From: Climacteris rufus
Taxonomy: Eukaryota > Chordata > Aves > Passeriformes > Climacteridae
NCBI GenBank assembly: GCA_013398175.1
Contig: VZRZ01006168.1
Coordinates: forward strand, 345,921 to 409,920
Length of the DNA stretch: 64,000 nucleotides
Reading direction: 5' to 3'
Shown piece after piece: positions 39,232 through 50,460 of this stretch. The notes under the pieces are model-generated. The model was not told the DNA's origin. It saw only the letters and a list, made by a program, of their open reading frames with translations, and searched no databases. Position 1 is the stretch's first letter. The number at the start of each line of letters is the position of its first letter. A program made the translations under genes and the position numbers.

Positions 39232-39519
39232 TCAAGTGGATCATTTTTACAAGGGCATGTGGTGGTGTGACAAACAGGAGTGCCTTTAAACTGAATAGGG
39301 ATAGGTTTACATTAGATGTTAGGAAGGAATTTTTTATTGTGAGGGTGGTTAGATACTTGAATAATTTTTCCAGAGAAGCTGTGGATGTCTCTTCACTGGT
39401 ACTGTTCCAGGCCATATTGGATGAGCTTTGAGCAACCTGATCTAGTGGAAGGTGTCCCTGCCCATGGTTGGAATGACAAGATCTATAAGGTTCCTTCTAA
39501 GCCAAGCCATTCTATGTTG
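39232..39519 (+). mobile_element. CR1 LINE 3' end, plus strand
   Basis: The text follows the terminal 290 bases of avian CR1: 'tttttacaagggcatgtggt' (39245-39264), a derived form of the 'ctttaaactgaa...ttagatgttaggaagga' part (39284-39328), 'gagaagctgtggatgtctct' (39374-39393), 'gtggaaggtgtccctgccca' (39446-39465), and the ending 'caagccattctatgttgatt' (39502-39521). The 70-codon frame 39219-39431 is the translation of this 3' UTR-proximal part and is not a separate gene. It lies 85 bases to the right of the LTR pair. Confidence 0.93.
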
Positions 39520-40801
39520 ATTACTTTTTAGTCCTGTGCCAGTAAATTTTCTTGTGAAGTTATTTATAACGTATATCTTTGAATATAATTAGTTTTTTTA
39601 AAAAGAGTTTGCATGTCTTCTTAAGAAATAATATTTGGAGGTCTTTCTTTATTTCCTTCATGTTCTGTTCAATAATAAAAATAATTATAAGCATAATGAA
39701 TGAGAAAATCAAAACTATAAAAATTCCAGTACTAATAAAATGATGGTGTTCTTCAAGATTGCTGAAAATTTGATATTTAGCCATCACTCCTTCATGTAAC
39801 CTCAGTTGTTAAAATACAAAATGGTATTAAAACCAGAAGAAAACAAATGGTATTAAATCATTGCTAGTTAACATTCTGAAATGCTCAAATGACTACCCAT
39901 AGAATGTAATGTTTTTACCAGTAATAGTTTTGCAGTACTTATGGAGATATTTTTTTTATTTGTATTTCTTCTTTGTTTAAAAAAATAAAAAGAACACTTT
40001 ATCTCATTATTTCTCTTTTTGTGAATACAGTGTTAGCATAAATTTTAAGAAGGTCATGTTTGTGTGTTAAAACATTTATGAAAATTCTTTTGAATTATGA
40101 AGTACCATGGAATCTTATCTCTGAAATAAAATGACTACATAGTAAAAATACACTTTGGCTAGACTTTTTCAAAATATCACTTATCAGTATGGTTCAAAAG
40201 ATACACTTTAAAGACATTTTCTTTCATATTTTGAATGTTCAGATGATGTAGCTGGTGCTTTAAACCAGAAATTTCCTGTTGAGTTTTTGTATATTTAAAC
40301 ACATTTAAAACTTTATGAATCTACAGCTTTGAATAAGGGTGAAGGAGCAAGTTGTGACCTGTCAACTCTTGTTATGTCAGTTACTTATCATTAGTTGGAA
40401 AGTATATTGGATTTTTTTCTCTTTAATGAAAATTCTCCTAGGGAGAGGAAAGCATTCTGTTCATAAATTATGGTGTCTTGGACAACTAGCAAGATTCTTT
40501 CAAAACACCTGTGCTTAATTGCCTGTGATAATTTATTGAGAAACTTCACATTCAAAATACACCAGCTATTTGAGCATGAACTGCTCTTGGGCTGAATTAC
40601 TATTTTCCCCATAGTGATATTAAAATTTCATAGTTAAAGAATAGAGCCCCGCTAAATTGACTGCTGTTTTCCTCTCTGCTATCAGTGATAAGTCTTACAA
40701 GTAAAATAGACCTGATCTTCAGTTATCTCTTACTGGCCACTGTAAGCTCCATATTCTGGAACTGGAAAAAGACCTATCTGATATCCGGAGAAACATTTTA
40801 A

Positions 40802-40803
<2 letters not shown>
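39520..40803. other. AT-rich DNA, nothing recognised
   Basis: About 1.3 kb without recognised features. A short duplicated text (AAATGGTATTAAA) is seen near 39820 and 39847. Confidence 0.5.

Positions 40804-40840
<37 letters not shown>
40804..40840. repeat. (TG)n microsatellite, about 18 units
   Basis: An uninterrupted TG run of 37 bases. Alternating purine-pyrimidine runs of this kind can adopt Z-DNA. The poly-CV start of the frame at 40805-41035 comes from this repeat. Confidence 0.97.
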
Positions 40841-40844
<4 letters not shown>

Positions 40845-43800
40845 GCATAAAGCTAAAAACTGAGATACTATTCAACACTCTAAATGATTTCTGCACATTT
40901 CATATCTTGGAAGCAGACGCCTTGTATCATCTATCTATCAGCGTGGAAAAAAGCCACTTAAATGTTCACGAACAAGTTTATCTTTATTCCCATCACTTTA
41001 GTAGAAGTATGTCAAGTGTTACCCTTGGAATTTAATGTAGGTTATTTGTTCCTAGGAAACTATTGCAAAGAATAAACTGATATCTCTTTTAACTTTCAGT
41101 TTTATATTTTCAGATTTGTACTTGTGATACTTATAAGGAGCAGTTCTTGTTTTGTTCCAGAAGTTAACAATTTTGGCCTCTGTCTTTTGTTACACTCTTA
41201 GTCCAGAAAGAATCTTTTAGAATCCTAAAATAGATTATTTCAATCTGGTGGTGATGCTGGTGTGGGCAGGAGTGGGTTATGTTGTTAGCACCCAAAGTCT
41301 TTCACCAAAAGGAATATGATGTTCATGTCCATGTTTTAAAATTTCTCCTCCAGAGATCCACTCCAAAAAATTTTTATATGTTTGCTAACACTCCTTGAAA
41401 CCTTTGTTCCTCTTCTTTGGTATCAAACTCCATGCTGCATTCAAAATTACTATGTACAGCACTTTTATGTATGTTGCATATTATTTCTTTGTTATCTCTA
41501 GAATAATATTTGTCCTGTTCTTTATTGTTTATTCCTGCAGATTCTCCAGTATCAACCCCGTGCCCCATTTCTTGTCATCCTGTGCCACATCTCTCTCACT
41601 CTACCCCACATGCTGTGCCTCCCATCCTGAGGCTGCTGTATGCCTCAACACACTGGGATTTAGGTTTGTGAATATCTCATTCTACATGGAATAATTGCTT
41701 GTTACTAGTATGCATGCACAGCTCTAGGTCATAAAACACAAAGATAAACACAAGGAAAACAAATTAACCTTTAACATCTGATGAGATAGAGAAATGGCTG
41801 TCATGCTTAAACTAAGAAAAACAAGGTAAGAGGCAAGTCAAGTTCAGAGTCTGATAAGCTTCAGTCTTGGAAAACTGAGTACAAAGCCTGTGACATGTTA
41901 CTAGCAATGGCAATAGACATTCCAGGTCTCCAGAGTTACACTTTGAAGATCTCAGGAAATGTCTGGATCTTCCTTCACCTTGGGCTCATGCAGTAACTGT
42001 GTAGCCCTGCAAAGTTGCCATTGCTGGTACCATTAGTGCATTAGCAAGACCTCAGACTTGTTCTTTCTGAACAGATCTTGTCCTGCCTGCAGCTTTGTTT
42101 TGAGTTGAGATTAAGTCCAAGCAATGGTTACTGTCTTCCAGGATTTTGCTGATTTTAGGAGAAAGGAGAAGGGATTTCCAAAAGTAGAATGTCATTCCAA
42201 TTGCATTTAAATGGATTTATGTTACAAAGTAATTTAAATTTATTTCTGACAATCCCTATTTTTGTTGCTGTATCCAAACTACTCTGCTATCAATATCATG
42301 AAGAGTGGAACTCTCCTGGTCCCTATATTGGCTAGCAGTAATTTTGATCTGAGAAGCAGTGACTCATCTGGTTAAGGTGCAAACCATCAAAGCAATGACT
42401 GTAAAAGAAAGACTGTTCCAGTGTAAAGGAAATTCAAAGATGGAAATATGAAATTGGTCAAGTTCACAAATAAGCCTGTGAATGAAGTTTTATGAAGCCA
42501 AATATTATTGAAAGATTCATTTTGAGTGAAGAAAAAATCTTCCCTTCCTACAGACAAATGTAAATAAAATCAAATTCTGCTAAGAATTACATGCTCAAAA
42601 TATCAATTAATTTATGAAGCAGTGATATAATTTAGCTTATTCTAATGGCTCATATGCCTTACTTGGGGCCAGAGGCCTGCTGATAATGCTTACACAAAAC
42701 AAGATTAAGTGTGTTCATGCGAAGCAAGGTACAAGATTTATTCAATGATTGATTGATTAAGATTCTGACAGGACAGTTATGGATGAATTGTAGGTACAGT
42801 AATGGGAAATTCAGAGGGCATAGACTGTGTGAGAAAGGACATATTTCTATTCCTAGTGCTCTTTAAAGAATGATGTATTTTGTCCAAAAGAATGTGGTGA
42901 ATCTCTATGGGGAAGTGCAAGCAACAGGTTGAGACAATATTCTTTCTTGAACCTGTTCCTTGCAGAATTGTAAATGATTTCTCTTTATTCTTCAGAACTA
43001 TAAAGCTTTCAGCCTTGAATCTGTCACAAGTTTTGGAACAGTATCAGATCCTAGACCATAGATAATGACAATCCATGAGGAATGTAGCTTGCAATGCTAC
43101 ACTCAAATATAAAAAAAGCATTTTATATGCTTCACAACCATGCCCAATTATGCTATAATTGATCTTAAAGTTTTCTGGGGTTTTTTTGGGGGGGGGTTTT
43201 GTGGTTTTTTTTTTTTTAATTGTGGGGAATGTTATTTGTATCTTAGATTTAATTCAAGGGATGAGTGCTGTCATCACAAGTAGTGTCTAGAACTGGACTT
43301 ATGTGTTGAGATGTACACATGAAATAGTAATGAAAAATGTGGCACAGGAATTTTGTTCCTGTAGTAAATATTTTATCCAAGCTGCTGCAACTATGAAAGT
43401 ACTTACAAAACTGTAAAGATTTCAGGCTCTTATACATAGCTTACATAGCTAAGGAATCAAATAAGGCTCATTAAGTCTTATACACATTAAGACTGGCACC
43501 CCAGGAGTGTCCAAACTCATAGAAGCCCAACTTCATGGGACACAATCCCATTGAGCTGGATGTTTGCTGGCTAGGTAACTGTAATCCCTCAGAAATATGC
43601 AGTGGCACAACAATGTTCTCAACCTTTTACGAACAGCTTTGCTATCCATCTGGTAAATCCTGAGAAGAAACCTGAAAAGTTAGTAGAGTCCTTAAAACCT
43701 TCTGGAAGGAAGCAAAGAAAGTCAGTATTTCCTCCAAAGAAACCAGGCCATTACACAGACAAAAATAAAATGCTTTGACTGCTTTCACGGGGTATATATT

Positions 43801-45470
43801 AATCCCTCTCTCTGAGCAGATTTCCCCAGAGTGTAGCCTCCCAGCTGGGAGATATCTGCCCAGAGGGCTATTTTGCAAAAGGTGAAATAATCATCTTTTC
43901 TGAGGAGCGATGTTGACCCAGATTAATTTCAGAGGTGAAACAAGAGGATGAGATCCCCAATAGCTGTAGTTTCTTTGCACAGCATTCTGGCTGCTCATAG
44001 GCTTAGCACACTCAACTTTTCTTGGCAGTACATATGTAACTTTAGGTGATCTGAAAAGGAATGGATAAGTCACCTGTTCTTAGACTGGAGTTTGAAGTGT
44101 AGTGAGGCATATCAGCTTATACCCAAGAATTGTTGGTATATACTGGAAGAAAATAAATGTAGAATTTTGATATTGAAGCTTCATTTTGATCTAGGTGCCA
44201 TCCATTAAGGAAACAGAGGAATAACGTATAATCCATAAACCAAATAAATAAAAATAACTGCATCTTCCAGTGTTGAAAACTCATAACAAACTGCCTGTGG
44301 ATGATGCACAGAATAAGAATAATTTGTGGGAATTATTCAGCAAATAAATTCAAATAAGGAATGCATTTGAGAACATAATAATCTGCTCAATGACAACTGG
44401 CAAACAGAGAGAGGCAAAAATTGTCAGATAAATGACACATTATGAATTATTCACTCTGTTTTGCAACATGTTGATTATACTCTGTAATCAAATACTGTGC
44501 AACTCATTTAATCAGTGGAACTGAGGTCTGAAAAAGAAACATGGTTTCACAGTTTACTATTAAAATATGGATGAGGATAGATAAAATATCTGGCTCCACA
44601 GCTTTAACCCTTATGAATAATTTTTTCCATAATATGGCTCATTCGCCAGGTCACAATGACCATCATAAAGATATTTTTCTTATTTTAGATAGACAGTTTT
44701 TCCCTTTGTTTAAGTGCTGGACATTAACATCTATTTCAGTTTAACAGGATATCATTTAACATGTTAAAGGAACACTTTGGGAAATTCTGTTCTCACTTAG
44801 CTTACAAGAAAACAAGTTCTATACATTTCTGGGCATAAATCTATTTGATGCTAACAGTGATACATGATAGGATAATTGTACGTTTATTATTCAAATATTA
44901 ATTGAAAATGTCTCTGTCATCATTCAGTCCACAGGAAGAAAGTAAGCACAGCTGAAGAGTAGAGAAAAATTGTGTATAGTAAGGAAAAAGCAAGGAACAG
45001 ATATAGGGCAGAGAAAACACAAAACAAAGCTCCATAAATGTACCCAGAAAATATGACAGATGACAGACACATACCCTTGTAAAACGACTTGAGCTTCACC
45101 TCTGTGCCTGAATGACAATAATAGTCACTCCAGGGTTAAAGCAGAAATATGAACAGACCATCAAACTGCTATCACTTGCACAGTGTGACAAATAGCATGA
45201 TAAAGTAGGCACTGAGAGAAGGTTGTGTCACTCTTCAAATGTAGATCAAAATGTAAAAGGTCTAGAAAGAGATTTTCTACAAATATAATATCAGTTCATT
45301 TTCCCCACAGCAGCAATAAGAGCGTTCCTAAAATAAAGTGTCCCATAGTGTGTTGTGTTGGGTTAAGAAAAACATTGATAATTGAAAGGGTCTTACTCAC
45401 TTTCTCTGGCTTATACTAAAACAGAGCCCATGATTATTCTGTACTTCACTGCTTAGAAACATCACAAGAT
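40841..45470. other. AT-rich DNA without recognised genes
   Basis: About 4.6 kb. It holds a G/T-rich run (43177-43218) with nine consecutive G bases. Open frames at 41395-41694 and 43642-43878 lack recognisable domains. The block at about 43780-43870 is slightly more GC-rich, but no repeat family could be named. Confidence 0.45.
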
Positions 45471-45753
45471 GCAGAACACACCTGTTTCTACACAGACTTT
45501 TAAGTCTGGTTTCATGTTACATATCCTTAAGTCATCACTTTTAAAACTCTTAGTGCCATTCAGATGCAGAGCACACCTGTTTCTATACAGACTTTTAAGT
45601 CTGGTTTCATGTTACATATCCTTAAGTCATCACTTTTAAAACTCTTAGTGCCATTCAGATGCAGAGCACACCTGTTTCTATACAGACTTTTAAGTCTGGT
45701 TTCATGTTACATATCCTTAAGTCATCACTTTTAAAACTCTTAGTGCCATTCAG
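45471..45753. repeat. 95-bp minisatellite, three copies
   Basis: Copies occupy 45471-45565, 45566-45660 and 45661-45753 (the last lacks the final two bases). Copies two and three are identical over their shared length. Copy one differs at two sites (GCAGAACACA for GCAGAGCACA, and TCTACACAG for TCTATACAG). Each unit contains a perfect 7-bp inverted repeat, CAGACTT and AAGTCTG, two bases apart. No target duplication or element signature surrounds the array. Confidence 0.98.
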
Positions 45754-46781
45754 TGTGGAATCATGCATTCTCATGCTGGGAAACTAGATTTTTTTAAGGT
45801 GAAACACCTGACTTTCTGTAAATGTACTGCAATATTTTGAAGTATCTCAGCATTGCCATATGTTCTGAGTCTTGAAAGAGCAAGAAAATGGACAAAGGTT
45901 TGGCTGTTTAATTAGCAACATAAGTTTGTGCTCTAGGGGCTGACACCAGTTTATTTGTGTTGTCCTCAGGCAATAGAAATAACTTTAGTTTTCACAATTT
46001 GAACACAAGCTCAAACCTAACAAGGAACTTGTACTTCCAGTTTCCACAGTGGGCAGCAGGAACCAAGATGGAGGTGCACATGAACAGAACATTCAGTACA
46101 GAAAGAGTCTTAAGTCAGCAAACAAAAAAGGCAATTAAAAATACGGCTTATTTTTAATAAACTTTGTTGAAATACATCCTGAAATTATATAACATCTTTG
46201 GCTGAATAAAAGTTTTTCAGCTGAGGGATTATGGCAAGTCTTCAGGAGATATCCCCTTTGGTAAGACTAAATAATTCATTCTCACAAAAAAAAAAAATAG
46301 GGAAACTATATCTTTATCTGTCTCTGCTTTATGATGTCTGCTACAGAAGAAACATATAGGTTCTCTTCTATCTTACAAAATGTCCAAAGAATTTTCAGGC
46401 TACATGGATGTACCAAATATATTAAAGTTTCCAATGGTGGAAGAAACGTTGAAGTCTAAATGGACTTTACTGACATTTCTTTGAGCTTTTATGTCCCAGT
46501 TTAAGTAATGATAAGACAAACTGTATCCCATTCTAACATCAGATGGTGAATTTCAGAGCAGTCTAACATCACAAGAAATCTAAAGCAAAGATGTCTTGAG
46601 GATATTCATGAATACTGCTGATAGACTTCATAACAAGTAGAGCACAGGATTTGGAGTGAAAGCAAACTAGCAATGAATTTTGATTTCTGTTTACTGAAGT
46701 GGTTCTGTTATGACGCAGAAAATCCTTATTTTCTACCTATGAATTTACTTTGTTAGGAAGCATTTTGAAAGACAGCACATT
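45754..46781. other. AT-rich DNA, nothing recognised
   Basis: About 1 kb with a short poly-A run near 46285-46297. No gene or recognised repeat family. Confidence 0.5.
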
Positions 46782-47575
46782 TTTTTGGCTAGTGAAGTCA
46801 GGTTTTTGCAGGGGAGTGGAGCGGGGCACTATAAGGGTGGCTTCTGTGAGAGGCTGACAGAACCTTCCCCTATGTCAGAGAGAGAAGACATCAGCCAGCT
46901 CTAAGACAGACTAAGCTCATCAGTCATGATGGCAGCACCTCTGGGATAACAATTTTAAGAAGGGGCAAAATCTGGAGCACAACAGCAGTCAAAAAGAAGA
47001 GTGTGACTATATGAGAAAAACAACCCTGTAAACACCCAGGTCAGTGATGAAGGAGGAGCCAGGAGGTGCTCCAGGGACTGGAGCAGAGAGCCCCCTGCAG
47101 AGAGCCCAAGGTGCAGCCCATGGAGGCCCACACTGGAACAGAGATCCATCTGCAGCCTGTAGAGGATATCATGTCAGAGCAGCAGAGGAGTGTGTGGAGA
47201 AAAGAGTGGTAGAGACAATGTATGATGAACTGACCACAGTCGCCATTCCCTGTCCCCCTGCACTGCTCAGACGGAGAAGGTAGAGAAAACTGGGAGCACA
47301 CGAGCTCGGCAAGCAGGGAGGGGTGGGCTGAAGGTGGTTTGAGATTTGGTTTTAATTCTCATTGCAATTTTTGATATGACTGGCAACAAATTAGTTTAAT
47401 TTCCCCAAGCTGAGTCTGTTTTGCCTCTGGCTGTAGTTGGTGAGTAGTCTCTCCATATCCTTATATTGACCCAGGAGCCTTTTAACCTCTTTTCTCTCCT
47501 CTGTCCAGCAGAAGAAGGGAGTAACAAAGTGAATTTGGTGAGCACCTGGCAACCAGCTACAGTCAACACACCACA
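46782..47575 (+). mobile_element. ERVL-type LTR, plus strand
   Basis: The element matches the plan of the LTR at 62361-63274 in the same orientation: 'gggtggcttctgtgagaggc' (46835-46854), 'cacctctgggataacaattt' (46936-46955), 'gtcagtgatgaaggaggagc' (47040-47059) followed by 'aggaggtgctccaggga', 'agagatccatctgcagcctg' (47140-47159), and a 3' end with 'tttctctcctctgtccagca' (47490-47509) running to '...accaca' at 47575. The 5' limit is approximate and no clean target duplication was seen. Frames of 60 to 100 codons overlap here on both strands and are shadows of the LTR. No internal genes are present. Confidence 0.78.
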
Positions 47576-50344
47576 GTACTCCAAAAGGCAAACACTCAGC
47601 AAGAGAGGAGAATGTATGTTCTGCAAATATTATGAAAAGCAGTACTGCAATTACCAGAGTGTTCTGGGGACATGTCTTCCTGTTCCTGGTCATTTTGTTA
47701 GGAGTTAATGAACAGCTACTCAGAAATATGAATATTTGTCAACGCATAATCTATGGGGGTGTCAAATATCTTGGTGAAATGTCCTAGATAAAAATACTGT
47801 GCTGTGAGTTAAACTGTATGTGTGAATGAAGCAACCCAAACTACATAATTTTAGACAGACAAGTCAAATTTTTCTGTATACTATAACATTCTAGATCTTA
47901 GGGAGAAAAAGATGAAGACATCTGTCGAGGTGATCTCTATTTCGAGGTGATACAGAAAATGATTGAAGAGAATGTCAGAAATGCAAATTGTGTGTGGAAA
48001 GCAAGCATTCCCAAAATGTGTAAAGAGCCTGGCAGAGAGCTCAGTACATTAAGGATGTTTGGTTGTGCACATATTCATTCTATATCTTACTGTGTTTCCA
48101 TTTTTAAAACATAGTTACAAATTCAAATTTTTAGTTTAAAAATAATTATAAAATTTCAATAATGAAAGTATTTTTTATCACCATTAAATGTTTTTGAGAG
48201 ATAATTTTACCTTTTAATTTATTTTCTATGCAATAATTATATTTCTCTTAGTGTAGCTTTTACATGACACTGTAGAGATCAGAGACCAGAGCTCAGATAT
48301 CAGAGATGTTGCAATTATGAAAATAATTATTTTACCAGCTGAAATCACAAAAGCAAACTTTCCACTGGGAGTAGCTGTTGGATGTTTGTTTCATAATAAT
48401 TTGGTCTTAAATTAAAATAAACTTAGAAATTCGGATTATTTAAATGAGAACCTGTTTCAGTTAAATAATAACAATATTATATGGGAATCAAAATATAAGA
48501 ATTCCCATGGAACTGTTAATATTCTACTATTTTAATTATCATACTTAACACTGAAAACAGTTCTAACACTGTTTAGCTTAAAGAAAAAGTTGGTAATAAT
48601 TTTTCACTTCTCGTAATCAGATTATGCTAAATTTATTTCTTTTAAATCAGGATTTGTTCCATTAAAATTCTTAATTTATCTAAATATTTAATAAAATTTA
48701 ATTTAGAAGATAGTATTACTATGGGTTTCTTTAGAAAAAATGTTCTTGTTTTAGAGGAGACAATGGCATCATGTAAATGGAGCAGACCTTTGAAGTCTGA
48801 TTTTTTTATATTGCTCATTAGGTATTCAACCAAACAGTCAAATATTTGTGTTTCTTGATTTCATCTTATTTAGTAAAGTTCAAAGAAATGCAGACAAGAT
48901 GCATGCTAGCAGCATTTTAAACTTTAACCAGGTGTTGTTTTTTTAATTCTTAAGTGCCAACAAAGTAAATATTTACTACTTTAGACCTCTGAGCATGCAA
49001 AGATCCTGAAAACTAGGACCCAGATGATTTAAATGGACAGTCCTAAGGCCTCTTCATGTTTGTTTGATGATAATGTAGGTGTTGGTAAAAACCAGCAACA
49101 ACAGAAAATATCTAGTCACTTTGGGGATTTGCATTGCAAAATTCTGGTCTGCTTGTACTCTTTTAGGCTATAAGAAAAATTGTTCATATTAGTAAAATAA
49201 GTGTATTTATATTCAGCTCTTCATTTTAAAACATTTGCAAGAAGTTCTTTTTAAATTATTAAAAATACTTTCAAAACTTGAAAGGCAGTTTGTTCACTAA
49301 GTATTAGTGGATCAAATTCTTTGCCAAAACTTTTGAGTTACCCCAGGGACACTTTTCTTTGAAATATTGATGTTTAGTAGTGGTTGGTTTAGTTTTCATA
49401 GGATGGAAACAGGAAACAAAAATAAAATCAGACATTGCTTAAATTTATACAATAAAACTTGCTTTTCATCATATTTTAAAAAATATACTGTTTTTCTACA
49501 TCACTCACATTTCATCAATGCTGGTAATAAGGCAGGTCAAATTGAGGAAGAAAACTGTCGTGTTCAGGAAAAAAAACATGTTGAAAACATGTCAGACAGT
49601 CGAAGTGTGAAAACTATACTGCTACATTTTGAAAATTCCGGAAGTAGCCCTTCAGGGAAATGGGATATAAGTGTCTATTTTAACAAGATTACAAGTATAT
49701 ATCTATCCTACCATGGCAAGCAACTGGTGGGGCTAAATGCTTCATTTCTAGATGGTGTAAATTAAAGCTGTGTTTGGCTTAGCTGCTTTATCTCAACACA
49801 GAAAATTTCTCTACAGATGTTCTAAACAACGTTTCTGAATGTATCATTGGCAACTGGACAGACTCACACACCAGTTCCAGAGTATGCTTCAGCACACGCA
49901 GCTTATGATAGTAACTGCACTACTTTGCCTATGTTTGTCAATGGCTGTAGGCACAATAAATGTTCTGGTACCTGATGCCATAAAATAGTAAAAGGCTACA
50001 CTAGGCAGCACAGGGCAATCCAGTAAATGTTCACTGTGTAATGTTTACTTTAGAGAAAATTTATGTTGGTTGTTAAATGGATTCAAGCTTGCAGTAAAGC
50101 TATCCTTGTCTCTGGCTGCTTAATTTCACAAAACTTTTATAAAATTCATTTCTTTCTGGCATCTTTGCTGAATTTGGTAGAGATTCTCTAAGAGAAGTAC
50201 AGGTTATTAGGGATAGAAGTACATTTAGCCAAATAATCATAAACATTGTGCTCGCATAATTTCCTCAGACACTAAGGATGAGGAAAGAAGAAATTCACTA
50301 TTTCAGATTTCTCCATTCATCCATTTCCTGCTTTTGAAGCCAAC
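47576..50344. other. AT-rich DNA with one long chance-like frame
   Basis: About 2.8 kb. Positions 48100-48740 are very AT-rich. The frame at 49367-49765 (132 codons) is the longest outside LTRs, but its composition (K, N, F, S, I rich) is that of translated AT-rich DNA and no domain is recognisable. I do not call it a gene. Confidence 0.45.
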
Positions 50345-50460
50345 TAAAAAAAAACCAAACAACCAGACCAAAAAACCACACAAAAAAACCCCCCAAAAAA
50401 CTCTAAATCACAACACAATCTTGGTGGTTTTTTTGTTTTATTTTATTTTATTTTATTTAT
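50345..50460. repeat. A/C-rich stretch followed by (TTTTA)n
   Basis: Positions 50345-50401 consist almost only of A and C with runs of A and a CCCCCC run. Positions 50430-50460 are T-rich with about four TTTTA units. The two parts are partly complementary and could pair with each other. Confidence 0.85.

Noticed and set aside
43780..43870. Possible LTR promoter text with TATATATT
   Set aside because: No TG...CA borders, no consistent polyadenylation signal and no match to the other LTRs in the window.
45471..45753. Tandem 95-bp repeats considered as a CRISPR-like array
   Set aside because: The units are contiguous with no unique spacers, and the genome is a bird's.
49367..49765. 132-codon frame outside any LTR
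   Set aside because: The composition is that of translated AT-rich DNA and no domain or exon boundary is seen. Roughly one frame of this length is expected by chance in 64 kb of such DNA.
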